A stretch of DNA of 64,000 nucleotides from Spirosoma montaniterrae (GCF_001988955.1 NZ_CP014263.1:3256001-3320000), one strand, 5' to 3'; counted from the stretch's first letter, positions 8,174-16,933 are shown. The notes: a model not told the origin generated them from the letters alone. Translations and numbers: made by a program.

Positions 8174-8506
8174 CTATAGAAAAGCTTCACCAATAGAGGT
8201 CAGATTCTGCAATGCGGGCAGCATTTCAATGGCTTTGGGCGTTAATCCGTATTCAACGCGTGGCGGTACTTCTTTGAAGGACTTCTTCTCGACCACGCCT
8301 AAATCCACTAAAGCCTTTAGCTCCTGGATCAACACTTTCTCGCTAACATCGGGAATCATCCGACGCAGTTCGCCATACCGACGTGGCTCCGTACCAAGCT
8401 GATAAATAATAAACAGGCGCCACTTCCCACAGATAATATCCAATGTTTTTTTAAGTGCCGGATGCGCGTTGTCTGTCAATGACTGAGTTTTTTTGGGTTC
8501 GTTCAT
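8174..8506 (-). CDS. HxlR-family winged-helix transcriptional regulator
   Basis: A 110-residue HxlR (MarR-like) regulator: DIICGKWRLFIIYQL, then the RRYGELRRMIPDVSEKVLIQELKALVDLGVV recognition region and the wing VEYGLTPKAIEMLPAL. The Cys usual just before the GKW helix in redox-sensing members (YodB, QorR) is absent; the only Cys is in IICGKW. The ATG at 8506 gives the expected length. A TATATTTG box (8573-8580) and a perfect 10-base dyad (8583-8610) upstream suggest autoregulation. No obvious target enzyme is next to it; the divergent gene is miaA. Confidence 0.88.
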   Translation of the reverse strand: MNEPKKTQSLTDNAHPALKKTLDIICGKWRLFIIYQLGTEPRRYGELRRMIPDVSEKVLIQELKALVDLGVVEKKSFKEVPPRVEYGLTPKAIEMLPALQNLTSIGEAFL

Positions 8507-8572
8507 ACCAAGGATGCCCCTAACCAATTGGTGGGCAACTGACTGATTAATAGATTGTTGCGTTAATATGAG

Positions 8573-8580
8573 CAAATATA
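8573..8580 (-). promoter_or_regulatory. Promoter -7 box of the HxlR regulator
   Basis: On the minus strand TATATTTG fits the Bacteroidota TAnnTTTG consensus, with a TTG element 17 bases further upstream (8598-8600). It lies 67 bases before the start codon. The -33 element is inside the dyad at 8583-8610, so a bound protein would block RNA polymerase. Confidence 0.55.
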
Positions 8581-8582
8581 AA

Positions 8583-8610
8583 TATTTGTATGATACACAA
8601 CATACAAATA
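8583..8610. promoter_or_regulatory. Inverted repeat, probable HxlR operator
   Basis: TATTTGTATG and CATACAAATA form perfect 10-base arms around an 8-base spacer. The dyad overlaps the predicted -33 region of the HxlR gene, which fits negative autoregulation. Between here and miaA the sequence is AT-rich and without a gene. Confidence 0.6.
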
Positions 8611-8701
8611 CTATTTACTCTACATTATAGTAAGTAACAGCAAATCAATTAAATGGCTAATAATCAGCCATTATAATGATTGAAAAAAACAAACGTTGCG
8701 T

Positions 8702-8709
8702 TAAATTTG
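8702..8709 (+). promoter_or_regulatory. Putative miaA promoter -7 box
   Basis: TAAATTTG fits TAnnTTTG, with TTG at 8680-8682, a 19-base spacing. It would give a leader of roughly 100-140 bases to miaA. No other strong candidate is visible in the 313-base AT-rich gap. Confidence 0.45.
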
Positions 8710-8819
8710 TACTCATACAAGTTACGAATAACGCTATTTCTTATGTAGAAACACTAAAAATAGCTGTATAGCTGATTAAAGTTAGGTAATGGTAAATACC
8801 TACCCTAAATCAATACATA

Positions 8820-9746
8820 TTGCCGGTTCGTATTTTTACCCCCAATAGCACCATCTCATTGAAAACACTGCTTGTTATAGCTGGGCCAACAGCCGTTGGT
8901 AAAACTGTGTCCTGCATCGAATTAGCTAAACAACTTCGAACAGATGTCGTTTCGGCTGACTCTCGGCAGCTCTACCGCGAATTAACTATCGGCACAGCTA
9001 AGCCATCGTTACAGGAAATGGATGGCGTCAGGCATCACTTCATCGATTCGCACAGTATTACAGACCCTGTCAATGCCGGACGATATGAACGCGAGTGCCT
9101 TGCGCTGCTTAATACGTTATTCTACGATAAAGACGTAGTTATATTATCAGGTGGCACGGGCCTATACATCAATGCCGTTTGTTTTGGCTTGGATGACATG
9201 CCCCCCGTTGACCCGGTTTTGCGACAGCAATTAGTTCAGCGTTGGCAGCAGGAAGGTTTGGAATCACTCCAAAACGAACTGCGTCGGTTAGACCCTGCCT
9301 ACGCGCAAACGGCTGATCTGCAAAACCCAGTCCGGGTAACGCGGGCACTCGAAGTTTGTCTGGAAACCGGAAAGCCCTATTCGTCGTTTCGGCGTCAACA
9401 ACCCGCCGAACGCCCATTTCGGTCCGTATTTGTGGCACTCGACCGCCCCCGCAACGAGTTGTATGCCCGCATCGACGCCCGAGTAGATGCCATGCTGACA
9501 GCCGGGTTGGTCGAGGAAGTGCGTTCACTGTACAACTATCGACATCTGCCATCTCTGCAAACGGTTGGCTATCAGGAAGTTTTTCCATACATAGATAACG
9601 AATACGACTACGACGAGATGGTACGACTGCTCAAACGCAACTCGCGCCGATATGCCAAACGCCAGCTAACCTGGTTTCGGAATCAGGGCGAATACACGTG
9701 GGTGAAGCCCGACGAACTAATGACTATCGACTATTGCGCCCGATAG
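8820..9746 (+). CDS. miaA: MiaA, tRNA dimethylallyltransferase
   Basis: A 308-residue MiaA that adds the dimethylallyl group to A37 of tRNAs reading UNN codons. It has the P-loop GPTAVGKT, the DSRQLYREL substrate motif, IGTAKPS, HHFIDSHSITDPVNAGRYERE, GGTGLYI, and the C-terminal RRYAKRQLTWFRNQ. No ATG precedes the P-loop: the frame can start at TTG 8820 or at TTG 8859, the latter giving M-K-T-L-L-V-I-A-G-P, which resembles usual MiaA N-termini. The 3' end overlaps the convergent rhodanese gene by 16 bases. Identity is certain; the start is not. Confidence 0.93.
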   Translation: MPVRIFTPNSTISLKTLLVIAGPTAVGKTVSCIELAKQLRTDVVSADSRQLYRELTIGTAKPSLQEMDGVRHHFIDSHSITDPVNAGRYERECLALLNTLFYDKDVVILSGGTGLYINAVCFGLDDMPPVDPVLRQQLVQRWQQEGLESLQNELRRLDPAYAQTADLQNPVRVTRALEVCLETGKPYSSFRRQQPAERPFRSVFVALDRPRNELYARIDARVDAMLTAGLVEEVRSLYNYRHLPSLQTVGYQEVFPYIDNEYDYDEMVRLLKRNSRRYAKRQLTWFRNQGEYTWVKPDELMTIDYCAR

Positions 9747-10024
9747 GCAAGAATACCACCCGTCAGGTTCCGAACGTTGGCAAAGCCGTTTTCTTCGAGC
9801 AGTTGCTGCGCTCGTGCGCTGCGGGCACCCGACCGGCAATGCACAATAATTTCTTCTTCCTGCAAACCGTCGAGTTCATCGAGCCGGTACGGTAAATCGC
9901 CCAATGGAATGAGCGTAGCCCCAATGTTGTCAGCTTCGTATTCATTCGGTTCGCGCACGTCGAACAAATTCAGTTTTTCGCCCTTATCGAGCCGCTCTTT
10001 CAATTCCTGTACAGTGATGTCCAT
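9731..10024 (-). CDS. Single-domain rhodanese
   Basis: A 97-residue rhodanese-like sulfurtransferase with the usual LFDVREPNEYEADNIGATLIPLG core and the active-site loop HCRSGARSARA, in which the Cys would carry the persulfide. It is cytosolic with no additional domain, comparable with GlpE-type proteins; the sulfur acceptor is unknown. The ATG at 10024 is preferred over an upstream ATG that would add an unrelated 12-residue extension. It overlaps the 3' end of miaA, with which it is convergent. Confidence 0.9.
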   Translation of the reverse strand: MDITVQELKERLDKGEKLNLFDVREPNEYEADNIGATLIPLGDLPYRLDELDGLQEEEIIVHCRSGARSARAQQLLEENGFANVRNLTGGILAYRAQ

Positions 10025-10087
10025 ATTTCGGTTACAGTTATCCGCCAACGCCGTCGGCAACGAGCGGCTAATTTACGACAGATCGAG

Positions 10088-12013
10088 TTAATGTTGAATC
10101 ATTAGCTTCTGTACGGCTGTTTGCTGATTCGTTGACAGTCGAAGTACATAAAGCCCGTCGGGCAACTGGCTGAGGTCGGCGGTATGTTGGCCGCGCGTAG
10201 GTTCTATGACCAGCAATAACCGACCGTTCGGGTGAATTACTTCCAGCCGCGTCAGGTCCGGGTCGTCCCAGCGGATCAAGCCGGTGGATGGATTCGGATA
10301 TGTCCGCAGCACGGGCAACGGTTCGGGTTCGGGAATGGCCGTAACGGGGCCAGCGTCGGTACCGCCCAGAATAGGCCGCAGCATCAGCGCACCCTGAAAA
10401 TTCAGTTGGCTTGCCCTACCCGCATTCTGTTCCCAGATGGTGCCGCCATTATAAAAAATGGCATTACCAAACGGGCTGTTTTTGTCGAAGCCAATCCGGA
10501 ACAGTGTTGTGTCGCTGGTGCTAATCTGCTGATAACCCACGTAAAACGTATCTCTCACAGCGATACCCCGGTCGAACAGAAACTCGGTGAATGCATTTCG
10601 ATACGGCGGGTAGCGCGTGGTAAACGACTTTCGGTGAATTACGGCACCCGGACGCCCCCGGTCATTGCTGTACACGTTCAGAACAAATGCCTGCCCGGTC
10701 TGGTCGGTTTTGAACGGGACAACGGCCAGCCGAACGCCGGTCATAACATCGGGTTTGTTGAGAATAAATCGCACGGCCAACTGCTCGCGTGGGCCAACTT
10801 GCAATCCATATTCCCACGAGCCATCATCATAGGCATAATAATTGTCCAGCACAGCCACGCCCGAAATCGTATCGTTCTGCCGCAAGTCAACGCCAGGAAT
10901 GGGTGGATTCTGCTGGTCGGTAGTGGTATTTACGTTAAACGTGTAGCGAAGTTGGGCGCGGGTAGCCGTACCAAATCCAGACACCGGAACCGGGCGGGCC
11001 ACTTTCCGCTGCGAACTGAGCGATGGAATCAGGGTTGTGGGCGTAACGGGGTCTTGTTGAATGCTGCGGCCCGATACCTCGTCGCGTACCGAAAACTGGA
11101 ACGTGGTGAAGTTGAAACCGTCTTCAAGGTTGTTGATATCAGTTATGACCGAGTCGGCGGTTTCGGCGGCTGGGTTTACCACGTACTGCGCCAGCGGCAT
11201 GGCCGTATATCGCTTCAAAAAGGGGCTTACGGCCTGCCGGGCGGCAACGTCCTTCACAAATCGGTCGTTTATGCTACGGCCCCGGTTCAGGTACACGTAA
11301 TCGACGTTCCAGGTATCGAACGGCCCCGACTCGCGGCCAAAACTCCGAAACCGAAAGGCGAAATTGGCGTGGAAGTATTTCGAATCGCTCACCCGGACAA
11401 ACGCCTGCGGAAAGTTGTTGTTTACGCGCCCGCCCACCTGAAACCAAACCGTTTGCCAGTTGCCCGCTGCGTCGCGAAACTGCACCGTTAGCGAGTCGCC
11501 GGGTTGCCGCACAATAAGCGTAAAACTGCCGGGGGTTGTAGCCGTAGTGCTGCCGGGTGCCCGCAACGTATCAACCACCGGCGGGTCGGGCAGTTCGCCC
11601 AGACCTCTGCTTTGCCAGTAAAAGCTCAGATAGATCGAATCGCGGACACTCAGACCAGCCAGATTAATCGGCTGCGACGCAAGCGTGTCGGTATATCCCT
11701 GCGCCAGTTGGTTATTTTGGGTATAGGGCAACCCGTTGGCCCGCAGCCCATCGAACGAGGCAATACCGACGGTAGGCTGATTGATGCCCATCGAGTTGTT
11801 GATATATACTCCACTACCCGGCACCCACCGAGCGGGGTTCGGCAGGTCTAAGCCGGGTCGCCCCGCGCTGGTCGAGAAGTCATCGAAGAAAGGCAGACGC
11901 TGGGGCGTTTGTCCCAGCGCACCAAGTGGAATCAACCCTAACCAAACTACGTACAGCCCAATCCAGCGAAGGATGGGTCGGGCCGCAGTCTGTACTCGTA
12001 AAACAATGCTCAT
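10088..12013 (-). CDS. T9SS cargo protein with C-terminal type A sorting domain
   Basis: A 641-residue exported protein. The N-terminus has a hydrophobic signal (WIGLYVVWLGLIPLGALG). The body has beta-rich segments (PFFDDFSTSAGRP, SIYLSFYWQSRGLG, NWQTVWFQVGG, DTWNVDYVYLNRG) similar to adhesin or jelly-roll surface proteins. The last 70 residues are a sorting domain: LRTYPNPSTGLIRWD, GRLLLVIEPTRG, LPDGLYVLRLSTN, VQKLMIQH. The protein should cross the outer membrane by the type 9 system and be anchored or released. It starts 24 bases after the PASTA gene stop on the same strand, so the two may be co-transcribed. No enzymatic motif was recognised. Confidence 0.82.
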   Translation of the reverse strand: MSIVLRVQTAARPILRWIGLYVVWLGLIPLGALGQTPQRLPFFDDFSTSAGRPGLDLPNPARWVPGSGVYINNSMGINQPTVGIASFDGLRANGLPYTQNNQLAQGYTDTLASQPINLAGLSVRDSIYLSFYWQSRGLGELPDPPVVDTLRAPGSTTATTPGSFTLIVRQPGDSLTVQFRDAAGNWQTVWFQVGGRVNNNFPQAFVRVSDSKYFHANFAFRFRSFGRESGPFDTWNVDYVYLNRGRSINDRFVKDVAARQAVSPFLKRYTAMPLAQYVVNPAAETADSVITDINNLEDGFNFTTFQFSVRDEVSGRSIQQDPVTPTTLIPSLSSQRKVARPVPVSGFGTATRAQLRYTFNVNTTTDQQNPPIPGVDLRQNDTISGVAVLDNYYAYDDGSWEYGLQVGPREQLAVRFILNKPDVMTGVRLAVVPFKTDQTGQAFVLNVYSNDRGRPGAVIHRKSFTTRYPPYRNAFTEFLFDRGIAVRDTFYVGYQQISTSDTTLFRIGFDKNSPFGNAIFYNGGTIWEQNAGRASQLNFQGALMLRPILGGTDAGPVTAIPEPEPLPVLRTYPNPSTGLIRWDDPDLTRLEVIHPNGRLLLVIEPTRGQHTADLSQLPDGLYVLRLSTNQQTAVQKLMIQH

Positions 12014-12036
12014 AAAACCCAGTGTGCCGACGACGG

Positions 12037-12816
12037 TTATTCCAGATCCGGCTCTACCGGCCCCACAACCCACAAATCCATTGTTTCGCCAATGCGGATT
12101 CGTTCGCCGGAGCGGGCTTCGGGGCGTTGCCGAACCACCGTGCCTACTTCTTTCTCAGGATCATCGACAGAGATAATCGTGCCAACTTTAAGGTTCGATC
12201 CCTGAATGGTGAGCCGGGCTTCGTCGAGCGGCTTACCTATAACGTCGGGAATGTCGAACATCATATTACCGAGGCCGTCGCCAATTTCAAGATCAATCTT
12301 CGCACCCTTCGGAACGGGGGTTCCGGGAGCGATTTCTTTGCCGTTATACAGTTGCCGCAACACCGAGTTTTTCGCTACGTCGGGTACGTAGGTGCGTTCG
12401 CCTTCTTCCAGCCCTACCGACTTGAGCATCAATGCCGCCGAGCGGTCGATCATGTCAACAAGTTTGGGCATGGGCACCATCGGAGCCACGCGTTTAGTGA
12501 TGGTCACGTAGATTTTGCGCCCTTCCTTCACTTTGGCGTTGGCCTGCGGGTATTGCTGAATAACGGTTAGCGGCTGTGCGCCGGCCACAAACGTACAATC
12601 GCTGACCTCGTAGCGCAGGTCGCGGTCGTCTAAAGTGTTTCGCATCTCATCGAGGCTCAGCCGCGTTACGTCAGGTACGGTAATGGTTTGGCCGTGGTTG
12701 GTGGTCCAGGGCAGATACAGGAAGAAAAACGCCAGAAACAACGCGACCAGCAAGGCCACAATAATGCCAATATGAATCAGCAAATCAGAAACAGAGCGGG
12801 TGCTGATTTTCGCCAT
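12037..12816 (-). CDS. PASTA-domain membrane protein
   Basis: A 259-residue protein with one transmembrane helix near residues 15-35 (GIIVALLVALFLAFFFLYLP) and three PASTA modules: about residues 43-110 (ITVPDVTRLSLDEMRNTLDDRDL), 110-185 (MPKLVDMIDRSAALMLKSVGL) and 188-255 (FDIPDVIGKPLDEARLTIQGSNL). PASTA modules sense or bind peptidoglycan or lipid II. No kinase domain is present, as is usual for Bacteroidota PASTA proteins, which are often found near cell-wall genes. A TAAATTTG box on this strand (12846-12853) lies 30 bases before the start codon, without a good -33 element. Confidence 0.87.
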   Translation of the reverse strand: MAKISTRSVSDLLIHIGIIVALLVALFLAFFFLYLPWTTNHGQTITVPDVTRLSLDEMRNTLDDRDLRYEVSDCTFVAGAQPLTVIQQYPQANAKVKEGRKIYVTITKRVAPMVPMPKLVDMIDRSAALMLKSVGLEEGERTYVPDVAKNSVLRQLYNGKEIAPGTPVPKGAKIDLEIGDGLGNMMFDIPDVIGKPLDEARLTIQGSNLKVGTIISVDDPEKEVGTVVRQRPEARSGERIRIGETMDLWVVGPVEPDLE

Positions 12817-12858
12817 CGGTTCGTGAATAAGTGAATGGAGCGCGTCAAATTTACGGAC

Positions 12859-13464
12859 TCAACGATAGCCGCCGAGCATTTTTTTGATGTATTTGCCCAC
12901 AATATCGAATTCTAAGTTGACAACGTCGCCCACGTTGAGGTCGCGGAAGGTCGTGTACTCGTATGTGTACGGAATTATGGTGACGCGGAAACTATTCGAT
13001 TCGGAATTAAAAACGGTTAAACTGACGCCATTGATACAAACCGACCCTTTTTCTACTGTTACGTTGCGGTTGGCGGGGTCGGCATCTATGTCGTCGTACT
13101 GAAAATCGAACAGCCAGCTTCCGTTCATGTCCTGCACGTTGGTACAAACGCCGGTCTGATCGACGTGGCCCTGCACAATATGCCCATCGAACCGACCATT
13201 GGCGGGCATGCAACGTTCGAGGTTGATCCGGTCGCCTACAACAACACCGCCTAAGTTAGTCTTCTTCAGGGTTTCATCGACCGCCGTAACGGTATAAACA
13301 TCGTTTGACACGCTCGTTACGGTCAGGCAAACACCGTTATGACTCACGCTTTGATCAACTTTCAGCTCAGGCGTCAGCGACGATTCGATGGCGAAGGTCA
13401 GGTTTGTGCCTTCAGGAATAATGCCGACGACGCGGCCTGTGGTTTCTATAATTCCAGTGAACAT
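12859..13464 (-). CDS. ribE: Riboflavin synthase alpha subunit
   Basis: A 201-residue lumazine-binding protein made of two homologous barrels. The first begins MFTGIIETTGRVVGI with the SHNGVCLTVTSV motif. The second begins RFDGHIVQGHVDQTGVC with KGSVCINGVSLTV, and a terminal IVGKYIKKML helix follows. The enzyme dismutates two 6,7-dimethyl-8-ribityllumazine molecules to riboflavin in the cytosol. Length and both repeats are complete. No FMN riboswitch is visible; the upstream gap is filled by a heptad repeat and inverted repeat. The methyltransferase further upstream is on the same strand but separated by that element. Confidence 0.95.
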   Translation of the reverse strand: MFTGIIETTGRVVGIIPEGTNLTFAIESSLTPELKVDQSVSHNGVCLTVTSVSNDVYTVTAVDETLKKTNLGGVVVGDRINLERCMPANGRFDGHIVQGHVDQTGVCTNVQDMNGSWLFDFQYDDIDADPANRNVTVEKGSVCINGVSLTVFNSESNSFRVTIIPYTYEYTTFRDLNVGDVVNLEFDIVGKYIKKMLGGYR

Positions 13465-13539
13465 GGGAAAACAGCAGTAAGGGGTAAAAGGGGGAGGGGT
13501 AAAAGGGGTAAGGTTGTAGGGAGTAAGGTGTAGGGGGGT

Positions 13540-13600
13540 AAGGTGTAGGGTGTAAGGTGTAATGTGTAAGGTGTAAGGTGTAAGGTGTAAGGTGTAAGGT
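13540..13600. repeat. Degenerate heptanucleotide tandem repeat (GTGTAAG)n
   Basis: About eight to nine consecutive copies of a 7-base word, GTGTAAG with variants (GTGTAGG, GTGTAAT), lead into the left arm of the adjacent inverted repeat. The tract is purine/T-rich on the plus strand. It creates spurious open frames rich in Thr, Pro, Tyr and Leu on the minus strand, which I do not call as genes. Confidence 0.85.
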
Positions 13601-13646
13601 TGGAAAGGGGTTGATACACAAAAACCTTTCCAACCTTACACCTTAC
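13587..13646. repeat. Long inverted repeat, family B (copy 2)
   Basis: Arms 13587-13608 and 13625-13646 are perfect 22-base reverse complements around a 16-base loop. The inner core GGTTGGAAAGG is identical to the element at 5936-6022. The outer arm runs on into the heptad tract. The right arm contains the stop codon and last codons of the leftward methyltransferase gene. Confidence 0.88.
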
Positions 13647-14409
13647 CACCTTCCCCCCTGCTCCCTACAACAAACAACGAGCTGCCGAAGGGGGTTCGGG
13701 GCAGAAGTTTTTGTTCGACTTTAACGATGCGGTAGAGTGTTTCGTTGAGCCAGGGCGCGGGCAAATATACGTCCGATTGCGCGTTGGCTTCGGTTCGCCA
13801 GCCCATTTTCAATTGCAGGCTTTGCCACTGCCGCATCAACAGAATCAGGGGCGACAGTGCCAGACTCCAGTACGTTGCCCTCCCGATGCGTAACCCCGCC
13901 GGGGGCAAAAGTCGCTCAAAATTGGCTACTACAAACCGTCGGCTACTACCCACGGCCAAATCGTGCTGCCCCCGAAATACATTGAACGCATTATTATTGC
14001 TGATGAGCAGGCCACCCGGCTTCAGCCGATGCGCCAAAGCCGACAGGAGCCGGGTCAGAGCCGGATCATCGAAATAGCAGAATACATCGTTGCACACGAT
14101 GGCATCGTAGTTCGTAGCAGGCTCAAAATCAGTTAGTTGGTTCAGGTCGAGTTGTGAAACGGCCAGCCCCCGCTCGTGGCAAAACGCTACGGCGTCTGCC
14201 GACCCGTCGAGACCGCGCAGATGTGTATATCCCTGCCGGTGCAGGTAGTTGAGCAGGCCGCCCGTGCCGCAGCCAAGATCGAGAATTGCTACGTTCCGGT
14301 TAGTTCCGAAATGAGTAGTCAACGCTTCAGCTACGCGCTCGTGCAAAATTTTATACCACCACAACCGGCCCTCAAGCCGAAACATTTTTTCGTATTCGTC
14401 AACGTTCAT
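13636..14409 (-). CDS. SAM-dependent class I methyltransferase (sugar/glycan cluster)
   Basis: A 257-residue methyltransferase with motif I ILDLGCGTGGLLNYL (about residues 42-56), the acidic loop GLDGSADAV, and YDAIVCNDVFCYFDDP with an LKPGGLLISNNNAF strand. The N-terminal EYEKMFRLEGRLWWYKILHE resembles methyltransferases that act on lipid-linked or polyprenol-phosphate glycans, and it follows a polyprenyl-type GT2. It is the last gene of the sugar operon. The final residues (GEGGKV) and stop codon lie in the inverted repeat, so the C-terminus has been rewritten by that element. The substrate is inferred from context only. Confidence 0.85.
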   Translation of the reverse strand: MNVDEYEKMFRLEGRLWWYKILHERVAEALTTHFGTNRNVAILDLGCGTGGLLNYLHRQGYTHLRGLDGSADAVAFCHERGLAVSQLDLNQLTDFEPATNYDAIVCNDVFCYFDDPALTRLLSALAHRLKPGGLLISNNNAFNVFRGQHDLAVGSSRRFVVANFERLLPPAGLRIGRATYWSLALSPLILLMRQWQSLQLKMGWRTEANAQSDVYLPAPWLNETLYRIVKVEQKLLPRTPFGSSLFVVGSRGEGGKV

Positions 14410-14431
14410 AAAGAGTGCCGCAACGGAGTTG

Positions 14432-14512
14432 AAAGAGCGAAAGAATGAACGAATGAAAGAGTGGCTAACCAGATGGCGTTCACTCTTTCATTCGTTCACT
14501 CTTTCGCTCTTT
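14432..14512. repeat. Long inverted repeat, family C (octad words)
   Basis: Arms 14432-14463 and 14481-14512 (32 bases each) match with a single mismatch around a 17-base loop. Each arm is four 8-base words of the kind AAAGAGCG, AAAGAATG, AACGAATG, AAAGAGTG. It fills the gap between the methyltransferase and GT2 genes, and its right arm encodes the last ten residues ([10 protein letters not shown]) and stop codon of GT2. Confidence 0.9.
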
Positions 14513-15409
14513 AATTATATAAGGAGGTAGCCCGCTGTAGGCCATAAATAATTTGCCGAGGTATTCGCCCAACACGCCCAGAAACAGCAGGTGCAGGCCC
14601 GTAGCAGTCAGTACCGCCCAGCCTACCACCGCCCAGCCGCGCACAACGAACACGCCCGCCAGCCAGCCAATGAGCCAGCCCAGCCCGAACAGCAGACAAA
14701 AGCCAAACAGCGCGGCTCCAAAGACCGTGAAACCGCGAATAGGCCAGAGCGAATAGCCAATGAATACGTTAAGAAACAGGGCTACAAGCTTGCGGGCCGT
14801 GTAGTTCGACTTGCCTTCCGTGCGGGGATTGTGCGGTACAAGGACGCTGCTAACGTTGCGCGTTACGCGAAAAATCAGCCCGTCGATATATGGATAAGGA
14901 CCCCGGTACTTGATGATTTCATCGACCACGTCACGCCGAATCAGCTTAAAACTCGACAGATACAGATCGCGCGGTTTGCCAAGCGAATAAGTTGTGAGCG
15001 TGTTGACCAAATGGCTACCGAGGTTGCGAAACCAGTGATGTTGTTTCTGCGCGTATCGGCTATAAACAACGTCGGCCTGTTCGCGTTCAGCCGTTTCGAG
15101 CAACGTTAGTATAGCTTCGGGTGGGTTCTGGAAATCGTCGTCAATAATCGCAGTAAACTGTCCGTTCGTGTGCGCCAGGCCACACAACACGGCGTTAAAT
15201 TCACCGAAATTTCGGCGCAGCGAGATGAACTGCACATTGGTATATTGGGCGGCAACAGCCTGACAAACAGCCTCCGAATTGTCGGGACTGCCGTCATTAA
15301 CGAGCACAATTTCAAACGAATAAGCAGCCAAACAAGCCTGAAGCCGTTCGACCAGCGGCCCAATGGTCGTTTCGCTTTTATAAACCGGTATGACTACGGA
15401 AAGAAGCAT
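14480..15409 (-). CDS. Polyprenyl-phosphate glycosyltransferase-like GT2
   Basis: A 309-residue family 2 glycosyltransferase: [47 protein letters not shown] and the metal motif [13 protein letters not shown], then two transmembrane helices near the C-terminus (about 228-250 and 258-280). This layout is that of ArnC/GtrB/DPM1-type enzymes, which load a sugar onto undecaprenyl phosphate at the inner membrane. It overlaps the aminotransferase gene by 32 bases, so translation is coupled. Its charged C-terminal tail is encoded by the inverted repeat. The likely sugar is a 3-amino-3,6-dideoxyhexose, by context. Confidence 0.9.
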   Translation of the reverse strand: MLLSVVIPVYKSETTIGPLVERLQACLAAYSFEIVLVNDGSPDNSEAVCQAVAAQYTNVQFISLRRNFGEFNAVLCGLAHTNGQFTAIIDDDFQNPPEAILTLLETAEREQADVVYSRYAQKQHHWFRNLGSHLVNTLTTYSLGKPRDLYLSSFKLIRRDVVDEIIKYRGPYPYIDGLIFRVTRNVSSVLVPHNPRTEGKSNYTARKLVALFLNVFIGYSLWPIRGFTVFGAALFGFCLLFGLGWLIGWLAGVFVVRGWAVVGWAVLTATGLHLLFLGVLGEYLGKLFMAYSGLPPYIIKERKSERMKE

Positions 15410-16484
15410 TAATTGTTTCTATGATAAATTCTGCTTCTGCATCGGTCAGGGTTGGGTTGAGTGGCAGACTCACCACTTCGCGGTGCAGTTGTTCTGATAT
15501 GGGAAGCGACAGGCTGGCAAATTGCGCATACGCCCGTTGTTGATGGGGCGGAATGGGGTAATGCACGTCAGTACCAATACCGTGCTCGTGCAGGTAGGCC
15601 CGTAGCTGGTCGCGCCGGGGGTGCCGGATCACGAACAAATGCCAGGCGTCCTGTTCAATCTGGTCTGCCGGGGGCAAACTGATGTCGGGGTGACGAATGC
15701 CGTTTAGGTAAAGCCGCGCCAACGCCCGACGCCGGTTATTTTCGGCATCTAAATGAGGCAGTTTGGCCGATAAAATGGCAGCCTGTAATTCGTCTAAACG
15801 GCTGTTGTAGCCAATGTAATCATTGACGTACTTCTGCCCCGAACCATAGTTACGCAACGCCCGAAGTCGTTCGGCCAGTTCGTCGTTATTGGTGGTAATG
15901 GCACCAGCATCGCCCAGTGCGCCGAGATTTTTACTGGGGTAAAAACTCCAGCCTGTGGCATCGGCCAGCCCGCCAACGCGGTTACTCTTATACGTAGCAC
16001 CGTGCGCCTGAGCGGCATCGTCGAGTACCAGCAATGCATGTGCCTGAGCAATGGCCCGAATTGGCTCCATCTCGCAGCATCGGCCATACAGATGTACCGG
16101 CAAAATAGCGCGGGTTTGCGGTGTCAGAGCGGCTTCAACGTTCGCGGGGTCGAGCAGGTAGGTTTGCGGGTCAGGCTCAACAAACACAGGATTCAACCCG
16201 GACTGCGTAATGCTCAACACCGAAGCGATGTAGGCATTAGACGCCACAATGACCTCGCTCCCTGCCGGAAATGCCCACGCTTTCAGCACCAGCGTAAGAG
16301 CCTCCAGACCGTTGGCAACGCCAATACAATGGCCAACCCCGCAATAGGCAGCAAACTGTTTCTCGAATGCGCTGACTTCCTTACCCAGAATATACCACCC
16401 CGATTCGAGCACACGTGCTGTGGTCTCCTGAATTGCCTGTTGATGTGGCTTATTGACTTCCCGCAGATTCAGGAATGAAATCAT
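15378..16484 (-). CDS. DegT/DnrJ/EryC1/StrS aminotransferase (FdtB/QdtB-like)
   Basis: A 368-residue PLP sugar aminotransferase. It has the [14 protein letters not shown] cofactor loop, [26 protein letters not shown], and the Schiff-base Lys in [14 protein letters not shown]. The [26 protein letters not shown] segment and [11 protein letters not shown] tail match the FdtB/QdtB branch, which aminates a 3-keto-6-deoxyhexose. The preceding gene, with which it overlaps by 4 bases, is the matching 3,4-ketoisomerase. The product is probably dTDP-3-amino-3,6-dideoxy-galactose or -glucose; the sequence alone does not decide which. The dTDP-glucose genes rmlA and rmlB are not in the window. Confidence 0.88.
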   Translation of the reverse strand: MISFLNLREVNKPHQQAIQETTARVLESGWYILGKEVSAFEKQFAAYCGVGHCIGVANGLEALTLVLKAWAFPAGSEVIVASNAYIASVLSITQSGLNPVFVEPDPQTYLLDPANVEAALTPQTRAILPVHLYGRCCEMEPIRAIAQAHALLVLDDAAQAHGATYKSNRVGGLADATGWSFYPSKNLGALGDAGAITTNNDELAERLRALRNYGSGQKYVNDYIGYNSRLDELQAAILSAKLPHLDAENNRRRALARLYLNGIRHPDISLPPADQIEQDAWHLFVIRHPRRDQLRAYLHEHGIGTDVHYPIPPHQQRAYAQFASLSLPISEQLHREVVSLPLNPTLTDAEAEFIIETINASFRSHTGL

Positions 16485-16885
16485 GCTTCAATCAATGACT
16501 CGGAAAGCGCGTAGCGACAGTTCGGATAAGGTTCGTGGATATAATCGTCTTTATCGTACAACTGATTCGACACAACCAGCAGAATGGCATTATCGGTAAA
16601 TTCATCCATCACGTGCCAGTCTTCGGGTTCGAGTAGCAGGCACTGCCGGGGGTTGGTCAGATGATACGTAGTTTCCTCTTTTCCATTATGGCAATAAATG
16701 CGACAGCTACCGCTAACACAAATGAGGGCGTTATAGGTATGATGATGTCGATGGCCTGCTCTGGCTTTCTGCCCAGCCTGATATATGTAAAATACGCGCT
16801 GGATCGTTCCGGGTAATATATTCTCCAGTACGGTAAGATTTCCATTGTCTGAAGAAAATGTTTTTAGCTCGTAAAGTCGTGCCAT
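16481..16885 (-). CDS. dTDP-4-dehydro-6-deoxyglucose 3,4-ketoisomerase (FdtA/QdtA family cupin)
   Basis: A 134-residue cupin. It has the [24 protein letters not shown] strand pair with the His cluster of the FdtA/QdtA active site, then [29 protein letters not shown] and a YDKDDYI loop. These enzymes move the keto group from C4 to C3 of dTDP-4-keto-6-deoxyglucose, the step before 3-amination. The ATG at 16885 gives the usual length of about 135 residues. It is the first gene of a four-gene leftward operon and overlaps the aminotransferase gene by 4 bases. A TATCTTTG box lies 49 bases upstream. FdtA and QdtA differ in stereochemistry at C4, which cannot be settled here. Confidence 0.88.
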   Translation of the reverse strand: MARLYELKTFSSDNGNLTVLENILPGTIQRVFYIYQAGQKARAGHRHHHTYNALICVSGSCRIYCHNGKEETTYHLTNPRQCLLLEPEDWHVMDEFTDNAILLVVSNQLYDKDDYIHEPYPNCRYALSESLIEA

Positions 16886-16933
16886 ATACAAAGTGGAAAT
16901 TGAGAGTTTTGGATGAGTAGGTGTTCGCTGAGT

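Noticed and set aside
10232..11491. A 419-residue plus-strand frame opposite the T9SS gene
   Set aside because: It is the antisense shadow of the strongly supported T9SS cargo gene and shows no domain.
13412..13649. Minus-strand open frames rich in LTPYTLH-type repeats
   Set aside because: They are translations of the (GTGTAAG) heptad tract and overlap ribE; low complexity, no start context, no family.
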